NCBI GenBank assembly: GCA_014621425.1
Contig: JAANBB010000720.1
Span: forward strand, 1 to 13,342
Source: Cylindrodendrum hubeiense
Lineage: Eukaryota > Ascomycota > Sordariomycetes > Hypocreales > Nectriaceae
Direction of reading: 5' to 3'
Length of the DNA stretch: 13,342 nucleotides
Made by a program: the position numbers and the translations under genes. The notes below the pieces were generated by a model. The model was not told the origin of the DNA. It worked only from the letters and a program-made list of their open reading frames with translations, and did no database searches. Below, in pieces: positions 1 to 8,577 of the stretch. The first letter of the stretch is position 1. Each line of letters starts with the position of its first letter.

Positions 1-165
1 TTTTATATATATAGAATATTATATTATTTATAAATAATAAAATAATTTATATAAAACTTTTAAAAATATTATATATAAAAACTATTTATAAAACCTAATT
101 TTCTAGAAGATATATTAAATACCTAATAAAGAATAGTTAAAATAGTAAGCTATAGGTGAGAAAAG
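1..165. repeat. Extremely AT-rich decayed tract
   Basis: Almost pure A and T in the first 110 bases (only two G/C in the first 60), built of TATA, TTATA and ATAAT runs. No open frame or family can be recognised. In filamentous ascomycetes such tracts are commonly repeats eroded by repeat-induced point mutation (RIP); that reading is inference here, since no less-mutated copy is in the window. Confidence 0.5.
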
Positions 166-1150
166 TAGTGTGAGACTGTAAGGTGGACTAAAAGCTCACT
201 TCAGGTCACAGATAACACTGTCCTCATACTATATCTCGTTGTCTCGAAGATTACTATTACTCATTGAGAACTTCCTCGTATTAGATAGCAAGGGTTACGG
301 AGGGCGTATTGGCCGCGTGAAATTGGGGTGATGATACTGAGCAGTTGGACCAACATAATCAATGTATACGGGATCCAGACTGACCCCCCGCCAGCGCGAC
401 AAGGCGTGGGCCAAGGTTAGGCAAGTCTACATCGGGACCACCCCGAATTGCACCTGGCGTTGGCTTCACTCCGTGGAACCCCGGTTGCTTTCCACGCATT
501 CCGAAAGTCGAGAATAATGTTACCAGACTCAGGCACACTAAGTCTGTGATAGGAAGGCTCCCGCGGTGTTGGGTGCGGGTTGTGTGGCACCCTTGACTCA
601 ATAAAAACGTGTACCGTGTTCTATGTATGGGGCTGGACGGTGCTATCCAGGAACAGGCTACAACGGTTGTAAGGGAGAATTATCTACGGTGTGTACCTGC
701 CCGCATGTATCAATACATAGGTAAGAAAGTCTAAACATACGAGGCAAATAAGATATCCAGTGCATTCACACGCCTGCACGAACACGTATGTTCTAATAAC
801 TGCGCATTGGCAACAAACAGGTACGAGCTGCAATATGAAGATAATATGGAGTAACATGCAAACACATGAGCAACTATCCTTTCCAAGCCTGACGGTCTGT
901 ACTGCGATATGGGTACAAATTGAGGCGATACGGCAGCCTAGAATTAGAAACAAATATTATTAGTATGGAGAACGCTAAAAGTGAAGCTTAATTACCCAGG
1001 TATTGTTAACAGGGATATATTTGCAGATCAACCTACTGCAGCGCGCACTACAGCTGCTACGTAATATACAGGCAAAGCCAGCCAAACCAACACAAAGAAG
1101 AACATGTTCCCATGGAATTGTCACCCGGCCCAATACGAGGACGAACACAA
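166..1150. other. No recognisable gene
   Basis: About 1 kb of mixed composition. Short open frames exist on both strands (for example 359-601 and 684-953 minus, 1003-1260 plus), but none has a recognisable motif, consistent codon use or a splice pattern. It directly follows the 3' end of the first DUF7136-like pseudogene (stop at 1153-1151), so it may be its 3' flank plus older decayed sequence. Confidence 0.4.
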
Positions 1151-1934
1151 TCAACTCAAAATGTAACCCAACCCGCCGAATTCGACTGCTAAGCACACTA
1201 CCCCTCCAACAGCCAGTCGCTGTGCGGCACTCTCGTTGTCAGCGTCAGATGGGCAGCTGATTGGTGGATCTGTGGAAAGGCACACATGTGACGCAAGGGA
1301 GGAAGATATACTTGACGTAGCGGCAGCATACATCTTGACCCGACAAGGGTCCGATATGGCAGTGGAGGATGCCACAATTGCACAGGTGTCACCACCACCC
1401 CCGCCCAAGACGATGGGGGGCGGGTAGTAATATCCACCGCCTGTGAAGAGTTTTTGGTGGTGAAGATGGTATCATCACCTGTGGAGTTGCTGAATAACTG
1501 GATGGCATCCCGGCAAAAACGCTTGGAAAGGGATTTGTTGATGCAACGGTCCCAATTTAGCCTCTGGACAATCATCCAAATACCCTAGGCGTTGAATTTA
1601 TAATCGAAGTTGGTATACTTGAAGTAGGGGTCGTCCCAAGCGGAGAAGTTTGCTCCTCTTAAGTCTAAGGTAGTGCTAATGCCAGACTCGCTGAGGTTAT
1701 TGTAGTTCCATATGTTGACCAGAATCTGAGCATTGAGGAACGACGCGAGTTAGGAATTTTGCAAAGCAAAACCAATGGGCATAAGCGGCGACAGCGCGTA
1801 CGTATCGTTATGAGGGAAAACTAAGTCCACTTCCATGATTCCCGAGGTGTTACTTGCCGTGGCTTCGACGGCCCCACCACAGACCAGGAGGAACCAGCAG
1901 GTGAGGAGGTTAGTTGGTGAGAGAAGATGAGCAT
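1151..1934 (-). pseudogene. DUF7136-like secreted protein, copy 1 (broken)
   Basis: Reading from 1934 downward the remnant has a hydrophobic leader (LLTCWFLLVCGGAVEA), then EVDLVFPHNDTYALSPLMP, WNYNNLSES, a DLRGANFSAWDDPYF segment, a GIW...RLNWDRC segment and FTTKNSSQAVD. A C-terminal GGGGDTCAIVASS block with Cys pairs follows, ending in a hydrophobic tail (VGGVVCLAVEFGGLGYIL) typical of a GPI or membrane anchor. Several N-glycosylation sequons are present. I recognise this as the fungal DUF7136 type; the function is unknown. The start was chosen by comparison with copy 2 at 4803. Lesions: a 1-nt deletion near 1901, in-frame TAA at 1752-1750, in-frame TAG at 1587-1585, and a frameshift with loss of about 30 codons near 1410-1435. 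The neighbour is a divergent LysM pseudogene. The pseudogene call is firm; the family name is from memory. Confidence 0.72.
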
Positions 1935-2192
1935 AATGGCAATCATTTGAGGGAAAGACTACGGAGGGCGGTATGGTGGGAGCAACGGTACAGAAGAGCA
2001 GTATACGAGAGCCCAAAGGGAAATTTGTAGTTACAGGGTGATGCAATGATGGATGAAAGACTCCTGCGTGCTTTAGCCACCACAACATGATGGGAATAAT
2101 ATATAGAACAGCGCCATCTCCACTGTTGTTAGCCCTCGCTCTCGACGCATGGCCGATTGGCCGCTTAGAGTTTTACTGTATTAGAATCCGTA
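1935..2192. promoter_or_regulatory. Shared divergent promoter region, pair 1
   Basis: About 260 bp separates the starts of the DUF7136-like (minus) and LysM (plus) pseudogenes. TATATA at 2100-2105 lies about 90 bp before the LysM ATG at 2193. Parts resemble the reverse complement of the intergenic region at 4516-4802: the ATGGCCGA motif near 2149 and the CTCCACTGTTG stretch have counterparts near 4553 and 4605. This supports duplication of the promoter together with the genes. Confidence 0.5.
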
Positions 2193-4251
2193 ATGCGCAG
2201 CTCAATTCCTCGTTTTATCTTGTTGGCTGTTGGTTGGACCCTTGCTCTGACCGGGGCATCCCCACCATTATATCGGCTGTTCGACTTATTCCGTAGTTTG
2301 ACTCCAATTTCAAGTACAAAGCTAACTATGTTTGATTGCTGCTAAAAGTTCAACTAGCCTGACCTACCCCAAACAGTACCGCTTTGAGTAGTTATCGTCC
2401 CATGTGTAGTACGTCCATGTAATCCGCAATGAAATTATTATCCTCTTACCTTCCTCTCGCCACGCATTTATTCATACCAGTTGTGCAGTGAGCACCATGA
2501 TATTTTCTCAGGGGGGCCTAATCCTTGGTCATTCTCATCTGGGTCCTCAGGCAACAACGGCACACACCCTTGCCTTGTCCTACCCAGCAGGAACTAAAAT
2601 ACTTCCAGACATACAATGCAAGAGGGTGGTTTTGGGGAGGAGAGGGAAAAGGGCAATATGGGAGATATAATATAAGATATGAGAACTCAATAGGGTTTTT
2701 CGTTCTTTCGAGACACCAACCTTCCCTTCTCTTGTTTTACATATCAGACGGGAAGGGTGAGGGATGTGGTTGATGATGATAGAGGTTAATCTTGCCGCCG
2801 GATTCTTCAATCGAATTTTCTCTGCGAAGGAGGTCCATTCGCGCCGGGCCGTCGACTGCTCTTCTTCCACAACTGCCGACATCGACACCACGTACTCGAG
2901 CTTAGCAAATGACTGGGGGCTGTCTGTGGAGGAGCTCACGTCGTCGAATCTCGATATCCGCTGTCCCGACGTTGATACTAACATCACGTATTGCGTGATG
3001 GTCACTGTCATGGACGATGTCACTATAACCTCCAAGTCTTCAATCACTACGTTAAAGATGTCAATCACCAAGACGACCACTACGAAGGTTACTACAACTA
3101 CTAAAGTTGGAAATTTTATTGAACTCCCCGAGCCTACCCAGTTATATATAGTCTCAAATTACAACAAACTTCATTTTGTGCAAGTTGGAGACACTTGTGA
3201 TACTATGTCAAGAAGTATAGCATTTCCCAGACTCAGCTCTCCACCTGGAGCCCCAAAACCGGGAGGGTTTGTACGAGCCTCTGGGCCGAGACGTATGCTT
3301 GCGTAGCAATCATCGGCGGTGCCCCTACAGCCCCCAACTATGTCAGCTCGACGCCTTCTCCAGTCCAGGCCGGCATAGTCAAGAATTGCAACAAGTCTCA
3401 TCTTTTCAAGACAACCACCAACTGCACATCCATCGATAACTACTACAAGCTACCTTTTTCTACTTTCTACAAGTAGAATCCAGCAGCTGGGATTAGTTGT
3501 GAGTCTCTATTAGTAAACTAAAATATCCTAGATGCCAGTTCCTGTCATAAGGGTAGGCAAAGCTGTAGTAGTCAATTACAATTTTCATAGAGGAATCGCA
3601 TTTTCCCCCTGCCCGGGGGCTTGCCTGCGGCGGAATTCCGACCACTTGGCGCTCAGCTTTCGGGCGGTGTGGCTTGAAATTGTGGTGGATGAACCTTCAA
3701 TTTCGTCCATTAAAGAAGCAAAGCTAGGAAGGCACTTCGCAACTACGTCACTCAGCACCTTACTTTAGCTTTACTTAATTACGTTTGTGTGAGTATTGAA
3801 GGATGGGAACCCACCCCAACAAACACTAGCAATGGGATCGCAACACCTACACCAATCCAGGCTAGAATGATCAAGACCTATGATAAGACAACTACAACCT
3901 ACACATCAATCGAGGACTACTATAAATTACCATTTACAACGTTCTATAAGTGGTGCCCGGCTGTTGGTAGAAATTGTCAAATTTACTAGCAGGCTACCAC
4001 ATTTACGTGAGCGTGGTCAATTAGACTTCTACCCCGACTAATCCAAGGAATGGTATCAGCACACCTACGCATGTTCAAGACGGGATGACTTCCAAATGGA
4101 AAAGATTTCACCTCATCTAGACTACAACAACTTGCACATTGATTCGGAAGTATTCCAGCATCACGTTTGCGAATCTGGATAAGTGAAAGCCAACTCTTGG
4201 CTAAGTGCAGAAGTTTGTGGGCAATACTATGTTTGTGTTGCTATTATATAG
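2193..4251 (+). pseudogene. Multi-LysM secreted chitin-binding protein (broken)
   Basis: ATG at 2193 opens a signal peptide (RFILLAVGWTLALTGASP); that frame ends at TAA 2343-2345. LysM 1 (2854-2994) has DCSSSTTAD, SLANDWGLSVEEL and YCVMV. A Thr-rich linker (3019-3114) follows. LysM 2 starts at about 3163 (HFVQVGDTCDT), shifts frame near 3210 and continues as LSTWSPKTGRVC and AETYACVAII. LysM 3 (about 3390-3510) has YYKLPFSTFYK followed by TAG at 3474-3476 where family members have Trp. LysM 4 (about 3858-3989) has YYKLPFTTFYKW and ends at TAG 3987. LysM 5 (about 3992-4251) has stops at 4022, 4118, 4184 and 4202 and a final frameshift before YYVCVAII. Linkers repeat the NGI(A/S)TPTP(I/V)Q pattern. 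Proteins of this family bind chitin outside the cell. The 2345-2790 interval could not be assigned. Confidence 0.85.
3513..3774. mobile_element. Candidate 262-bp MITE in LysM module 3
   Basis: Removing 264 bp (3513-3776) rejoins the LysM 3 frame across the site, between SCESLL and NYVCVSI, so this segment is an insertion. The ends are imperfect inverted repeats: GTAAACTAAAATA on the left, and GTAAAGCTAAAGTAA read inward from the right. TTA flanks both sides. The interior differs in composition from its surroundings, with a CCCCCTGCCCGGGGG hairpin at about 3605-3619 followed by GCGGCGG. No transposase is present. Family and target-site length are unresolved. Confidence 0.45.
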
Positions 4252-4349
4252 TGTAGTTGGGGAAACAATCACTCACCAATTGTATTGCGGGATCACTATA
4301 TCGTTGTGGTACTAATGGGGACACAGATAGGGTCGGAATAAGGTCTTTA

Positions 4350-4515
4350 AACAACGTGAAGATCAGGAATAGAAGTATAAGAGTCTGCCCTTAAATACAA
4401 TAGGTGGGCTCCTGAAGGTCCTCTGGCCAAGGTTCTTGTTGTCTCTTGTTTAAATATGAACCAATGTGAGCAGGAGTTCAACCAGCAGTCAACAAGATGG
4501 AATGAGAACTTCCAG
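4350..4515 (-). pseudogene. LysM-gene 5' end, copy 2 (fragment)
   Basis: Read on the minus strand, this aligns with the signal-peptide region of the LysM gene at 2193. Over 38 aligned bases starting at ATCTTGTTG, 29 match, and seven of the nine differences are transitions. Similarity appears to continue upstream into the promoter. The start ATG is missing. TGA at 4480-4478 stands where copy 1 has the TGG of its leader. Beyond the leader a different frame section reads SYLNKRQQEPWPEDLQEPTYC before a stop; it has no counterpart in copy 1, so the mature protein may have differed or the sequence may have rearranged. The LysM modules themselves are absent, so assignment to a LysM gene rests only on the shared leader and promoter. 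Confidence 0.5.
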
Positions 4516-4802
4516 TAAAATGCGGTAAAAATACCGCGCCCGCCGTTCGGCCATACCCCCTGGTACATCCAAGTTCAGAAGTACAAGGGGCAACCAACAA
4601 TAGAGGTAACGTTCCTTATTTTTACTGCTTTATTGCCACGACAAAAGCTCATAGGAGATTTTATCCATTATCACGTTAGCGTCTCGCTATAAAAATCCCC
4701 ACAGGTCTTCGCGACACTTCTGCTAAGCTGTCATTCCCAATTTCATTCAGCCCCCTCTAACACTCCACCGTCCTCGGCCCTTTTCCTAGATTACTTAGCA
4801 TC
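4516..4802. promoter_or_regulatory. Shared divergent promoter region, pair 2
   Basis: About 290 bp lies between the LysM fragment (minus) and the second DUF7136-like pseudogene (plus). TATAAAAA at 4688-4695 lies about 110 bp before the plus-strand start, followed by a pyrimidine-rich leader. It is partly similar, in reverse complement, to 1935-2192. Confidence 0.5.
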
Positions 4803-5205
4803 ATACACTTCTTCTCGTGCCAGCTGACCTCCTCAACCTGTTGGTTCCTCTTGACCTGCAGTGGGGCCATAAATAAGACTCCGAGCATTCTAGAAGTGAA
4901 CTAGGTCTTCCCGCACAACGAGACAAATACACCATCACCGCTTATACCTTATCTATCGTCTTTACTATTTGAAACCCTATTTTCACATTCACACTTATCG
5001 CTTAGACTTTATTAAATATGTCAAACTATAATAACCTTAGTAAATCTATTACCAGCGCCTCCTAAGACCTATAATAAGCTAATTCTTCTACTTAAGACTC
5101 TTAGTTTACATTCTGTAACTGTAAGTATATAGTATAGAATCTACAGATGTCCATTTCAAAAGTCTTTGCCCCAGAAAAAGCAATGATATCAAGGCAACCA
5201 ATCAA

Positions 5206-5630
5206 TTCAAGGATAAATTGTTACGGAAACCGATGTGGCAACAGGACACCAACGTCATCCTCAGTGGTGAAGCTCACGGCATTGTGGCGGTCTGGGCTAG
5301 CCCAGAGGAAATGACCCTGATTGCCCAGGGATAGTACTGAGGATTGGAAAAAGAAATCAGCCCGAAATCCTCGGAAATCCTGAGACATGCTCCGGATGGC
5401 TCCTGGACTTCCGCGGGATTTCCTTGGAATTTCTTTTCCAATTTACTAAGCCTCTCCGAGGATTTCCTGGAGATTTCCTGGGTATATAATACCTGGGCAA
5501 ATCTCTAGGAATTATAAGGGTATCCTTCTTTTTATACTCAATTATATAGTAATATAGAAGGTATATTTTGCTATTCCTCCAGTGATCCTGGATGGTTGTT
5601 TTTATTCTCTTTGTTTATGCTAGATTGGTA
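5206..5630 (+). repeat. Left arm of fold-back element
   Basis: Pairs with 5868-6350 in reverse orientation. Good anchors are AGCTCACGGCATTGTGGCGG (5271-5290), GATTTCCTGGGTATATAAT (near 5472) and GTGATCCTGGATGGTTG (5582-5598). The arm contains several GGATTTCC or GGAAATCC units. Differences between arms include small indels and many transitions. Confidence 0.65.
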
Positions 5631-5867
5631 GATTCCGTACCATAAATACATTAAGTATATATCTTCTTTCACAAGCCCTGGAAACCCAGAGATTATAGTA
5701 CACCATACATCACTAGCATTTTGCCCACAGTCCCTGAACCCCCTAAAGCGATAGTGACCGTAGTGAATTCCTCAAGAATACTAGTTTGCATTCGATGTAC
5801 CCCAAGGGGCCGACAAGGGTAAAGGGAGATAGCGCTTTTAGCGCTGGGAAAGATTTTCGAAAGGGAT

Positions 5868-6350
5868 ATCTGTACCAAATCTAGAAAGATATAACAGAGA
5901 GAGTGATTGAAAGCAACCGTCCAGGATCACTGAGGAAATAGATACGTGAACCTTGTCTATTGTTATATAATTGAGTATATAAAGAATAATACCCTCCAGG
6001 ATTTCCTTAGATTTCTGCGGATATTATATACCCAGGAAATCCCAGGGAAATCCACGGAGAGGCTGAGAAATCCGGCTTAGCTTTCCCACCGACATCCCGA
6101 GGATTTCTGTAATCTTGCTTTTCCTGTACCCAGGATATCCCAGGGAGGTCAGGGAGATGTCAGGAACATATCCCAGAATTCTCGAGGATTTCCGGCAGAT
6201 TACTTTGCCCAAGCCTCACGGAAATCTTTAGGCAATCAGGAACATCTCCCAGGGTTATATCATACCGCCACAAGGCTGTGAGGCACATTACCCCTGAAGT
6301 CCCTAGTGCTTCTTGCTATACCACGTTCTGTAATAGTATCTATTTAATAC
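5868..6350 (-). repeat. Right arm of fold-back element
   Basis: Mirror of the left arm. Anchors on the plus strand are CAACCGTCCAGGATCAC (5914-5930), ATATTATATACCCAGGAAAT (6021-6040) and ACCGCCACAAGGCTGTGAGG (6264-6283). It is slightly longer than the left arm and richer in GGAAATCC-type units. Confidence 0.65.
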
Positions 6351-6833
6351 TATTTATACTTGAAGGGTTATACAGTACCTAAACTAGGATAACTGTAGTA
6401 AGAACCCCTTTAATATACTTTATTAACTAAATTTAAGTGGTAAATATATAGGTGGTACTCTGGGCTTCACTATTAATAAAATTCCCTAGAGAAGGCAGAC
6501 CTCATTACCATAACAAACAACCAGACTCATTCCGATTCTCTAGGAGCCGTTATCAACACTCCAAACAAACTCAATATCTCCACTACACAATGCAACTGAG
6601 ATAGCAGTGCATCTTACGCAGCTATTGTATCTACTACTCCTACACTTGACGCTTGCTAGGTCAGGATAGATGCTGTGATTGTATCAAGCATATCTTCCTT
6701 TTTGAAATCTCGGGCATACCTTACTATGAATCCACCAGTCAACTACCCCAGCGGAAAATTATTAAAGTATTCTAACTTGACTGATGGCAACGCCGAATTC
6801 AACGACTCTATCAGTAGTTATGACTGCAAATAA

Positions 6834-7410
6834 AGGGAGACAAAAATATAATAGAAACCTGCTCTATTCTAGTATATATATTCTTCCATACAGTTAGTTT
6901 TGATAAAGACACAGATGTGTCGTGGGTTGATGTTCAAGAGCAGCGGCGACTAGCACCTTCAGGCATTCGGGATCTCACAACAGGCACCACACAAGTTCGA
7001 AATAACTAGCTGTAAACAAAATAGCCTGCCTTTGATCTCTCAAAAGATATTACCACTCAGCAATACGTTTGCGAGGGACATACTAGTCATTGAAGTGGCT
7101 GGCTGAGCGCCCGGGTGGCACATTTCCTATTTAAGGCTGTGTACTGATATAAACCTGACAGAGCCTTCTGTGTTAGATTCTCCGCAGTGCGGTTTAAGTC
7201 CATCACAAACTCATTTTTTGCATACACCCATTTCGCGGAGCTTGGCCCTGTCAATATAACTTAGTCACCTCGAGGCCGTGGGGTATGGGAGCCAACACCG
7301 CAGTAATCACGTTGCCCCGCTGGGTCGAGCAATGAGCCAAAGCGCATGAGTAAAAGAACCACATTCTCCAATTATCTAACATCTAAGCAATAAAAACGCT
7401 ACCGTATTCC
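6834..7410. other. No recognisable gene; possible coding remnants
   Basis: A frame near 6908-7003 reads DVSWVDVQEQRRLAP and GIRDLTTGTTQ before a stop, and one near 7034-7090 reads FDLSKDITTQQYVCEG. They look protein-like but match no family I recognise. They could be further decayed pieces of the neighbouring secreted-protein genes, or chance. Confidence 0.25.
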
Positions 7411-8424
7411 TCACTCCGATGCTACGCTAATAAGTGTGGATCCTATTCCCAAGCCCTTGCCCCAGCTATCATGTGCTTTCTTAATTTCCTCCAATTCCCA
7501 AACATGTTTAATAGACACTCTGATAACGTCATCTTTTACCATGTCCATCAGCACTCGCAGATCCAACTCGAATGTGTCATCATCTCTACTGATGTAATAA
7601 AACTTTGTTGACTTTTTGGTCCAACACTTGAGACCGCGTGCCATCAGCTTCAACATAGAAGGATACCCCGAGCCTATTTTCTGACCTGTCAAGGTTGCCA
7701 AATTACGGCCGTACCCAACCAGAATACTTTCCTCTGTGCTGCTCAGAATTGAGTACGACTCGTCCCAACTCTCAAACCCAAGGGGATCGAAGACAGCGTG
7801 CACGCCACCAACCGCTTGCATGTCTGCAATCCACATCTTGTCGGAATACACAAACGGAGTAACTCCAAGGTCTTTCAGAATGTTGTGGTTGCGCTCCGAA
7901 GCCGTACCGTAGACAATGGCACCTCGGCTTCGGCAAAGAGCCGCGATGGCATAGCCTACAGCGCCACTAAGACCATGGACGAAAACGCGTTGGCCTTTCG
8001 AGACTTTGGCAGCACGTATAACCATGCCGTACGCCGTGTTCCAGTCCACGATGAGGACAGCAGCCTGTTTTAAATCGATACCAGCGGTGACTGGGATGAG
8101 ATGCTTCTCTGGAACGTTGATTGATTCTGCATGAGAATCATACATTGTCAATGCCATGACGGCATCGCCTGCCTTGTACTTGGTGCTACTGGGACCGTTT
8201 GAACGCACGCGGCCAACAAAGCAATATCCCGGAGTAAAAGGTGCAGCTTTTTGCATGGGGTATACTCCCAAACGCATGTTGATGTCTGTTCCCGAGAACC
8301 CGGCGTAGATAATACTGACTTGGACTTCATGCAGACTCGGGGGTGGGAGTTCAGCGCTGATGATATTGATGTTTGAAACATCACCAAAGCTGGAGATGAC
8401 CGCTTTGCGGATTGTGGTCGACAT
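7411..8424 (-). CDS. MDR-family oxidoreductase (quinone reductase-like)
   Basis: A complete, intronless 337-residue protein, about the usual length for a medium-chain dehydrogenase/reductase. The N-terminal GroES-like domain spans about residues 25-125, with GFSGTDINMRLGVYP (42-56), GYCFVGRV (66-73) and GDAVMAL (86-92). The Rossmann domain carries the NAD(P)H-binding GLSGAVG motif (151-157) and continues to about 270; GLGIGSTLIS lies at the C-terminus. The position where zinc-dependent alcohol dehydrogenases have the first catalytic Cys (GxCGTD) is Ser44, and no structural-zinc Cys cluster is seen. A zinc-free NADPH-dependent reductase of quinones or enones is therefore the better guess; the substrate is unknown. 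The start at 8424 is the first ATG of the frame, and a TATA-like site lies about 145 bp upstream. It is the only intact gene beside the decayed left half. Stop at 7413-7411. Confidence 0.85.
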   Translation of the reverse strand: MSTTIRKAVISSFGDVSNINIISAELPPPSLHEVQVSIIYAGFSGTDINMRLGVYPMQKAAPFTPGYCFVGRVRSNGPSSTKYKAGDAVMALTMYDSHAESINVPEKHLIPVTAGIDLKQAAVLIVDWNTAYGMVIRAAKVSKGQRVFVHGLSGAVGYAIAALCRSRGAIVYGTASERNHNILKDLGVTPFVYSDKMWIADMQAVGGVHAVFDPLGFESWDESYSILSSTEESILVGYGRNLATLTGQKIGSGYPSMLKLMARGLKCWTKKSTKFYYISRDDDTFELDLRVLMDMVKDDVIRVSIKHVWELEEIKKAHDSWGKGLGIGSTLISVASE

Positions 8425-8570
8425 GATGGTGGGATTTAGAAGGGGAAATTTGCAGTGGATTCAGGGCAAATGGGTTGGACTTCGTATGGTATGCTTTGTC
8501 GTGAGCTTGAGGAGTGTTTGCGAGTATGGTTCTGCTTTCATGTTTTCTTTTACAGCAGAGCTTAGCAACA

Positions 8571-8577
8571 ATATATA
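8571..8577 (-). promoter_or_regulatory. TATA-like box for the MDR gene
   Basis: TATATAT on the minus strand (within AGTATATATTG), about 145 bp upstream of the ATG at 8424. The position is compatible with a core promoter; there is no other support. Confidence 0.35.

Larger units (their letters stand above)
5206..6350. mobile_element. Fold-back (long inverted repeat) element
   Basis: Two arms of about 425 and 480 bp face each other across a loop of roughly 237 bp. The element sits inside the second DUF7136-like pseudogene. No transposase or other coding sequence is recognised in the arms or loop, so it appears non-autonomous. The outer limits are approximate because arm similarity fades gradually, and no target-site duplication could be fixed. 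Confidence 0.65.
4803..6833 (+). pseudogene. DUF7136-like secreted protein, copy 2 (split by insertion)
   Basis: The 5' part (4803 to about 5165) begins with ATA where copy 1 has ATG. It keeps the leader in frame (CWFLLTCSGA), then SILEVN, a stop at 4899 and VFPHNETNTPSPL. After a decayed stretch, NYNNLSKSITS and a DL..ANSST.DS.F remnant with several stops follow. A fold-back element then interrupts the gene. The 3' part resumes at 6451 as GGTLGFTINK, shifts by one base at 6480, and continues as NSLEKADLITITNN, SLGAVINT, SYAAIVSTTPTLDAC, VSSISSFLKSRAYLTMNPP. This parallels the copy 1 C-terminal block, where TCAIVASS, DPC and SSISSSLASHVCLSTDPP occupy the same places. It also retains a middle section that copy 1 has lost. 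Stops include TGA 6597-6599 and TAG 6657-6659. Homology fades after about 6760; the frame ends at TAA 6831. Confidence 0.7.

Noticed and set aside
4347..4568. 73-codon minus-strand frame taken as an intact small gene
   Set aside because: Its apparent frame is not the one that aligns with the LysM leader of copy 1; in the aligned frame there is a stop, so it is a pseudogene fragment.
5693..5878. 61-codon minus-strand frame in the fold-back loop
   Set aside because: Too short, no motif, and not a transposase fragment I can recognise.
5365..6210. CRISPR-like array from repeated GGATTTCC units
   Set aside because: The units are short, irregularly spaced, in both orientations and in a eukaryotic genome; they belong to an inverted-repeat element.
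6980..7010. tRNA B-box-like GTTCGAAAT
   Set aside because: No matching A box, no cloverleaf arms and no terminator T-run at the right spacing.
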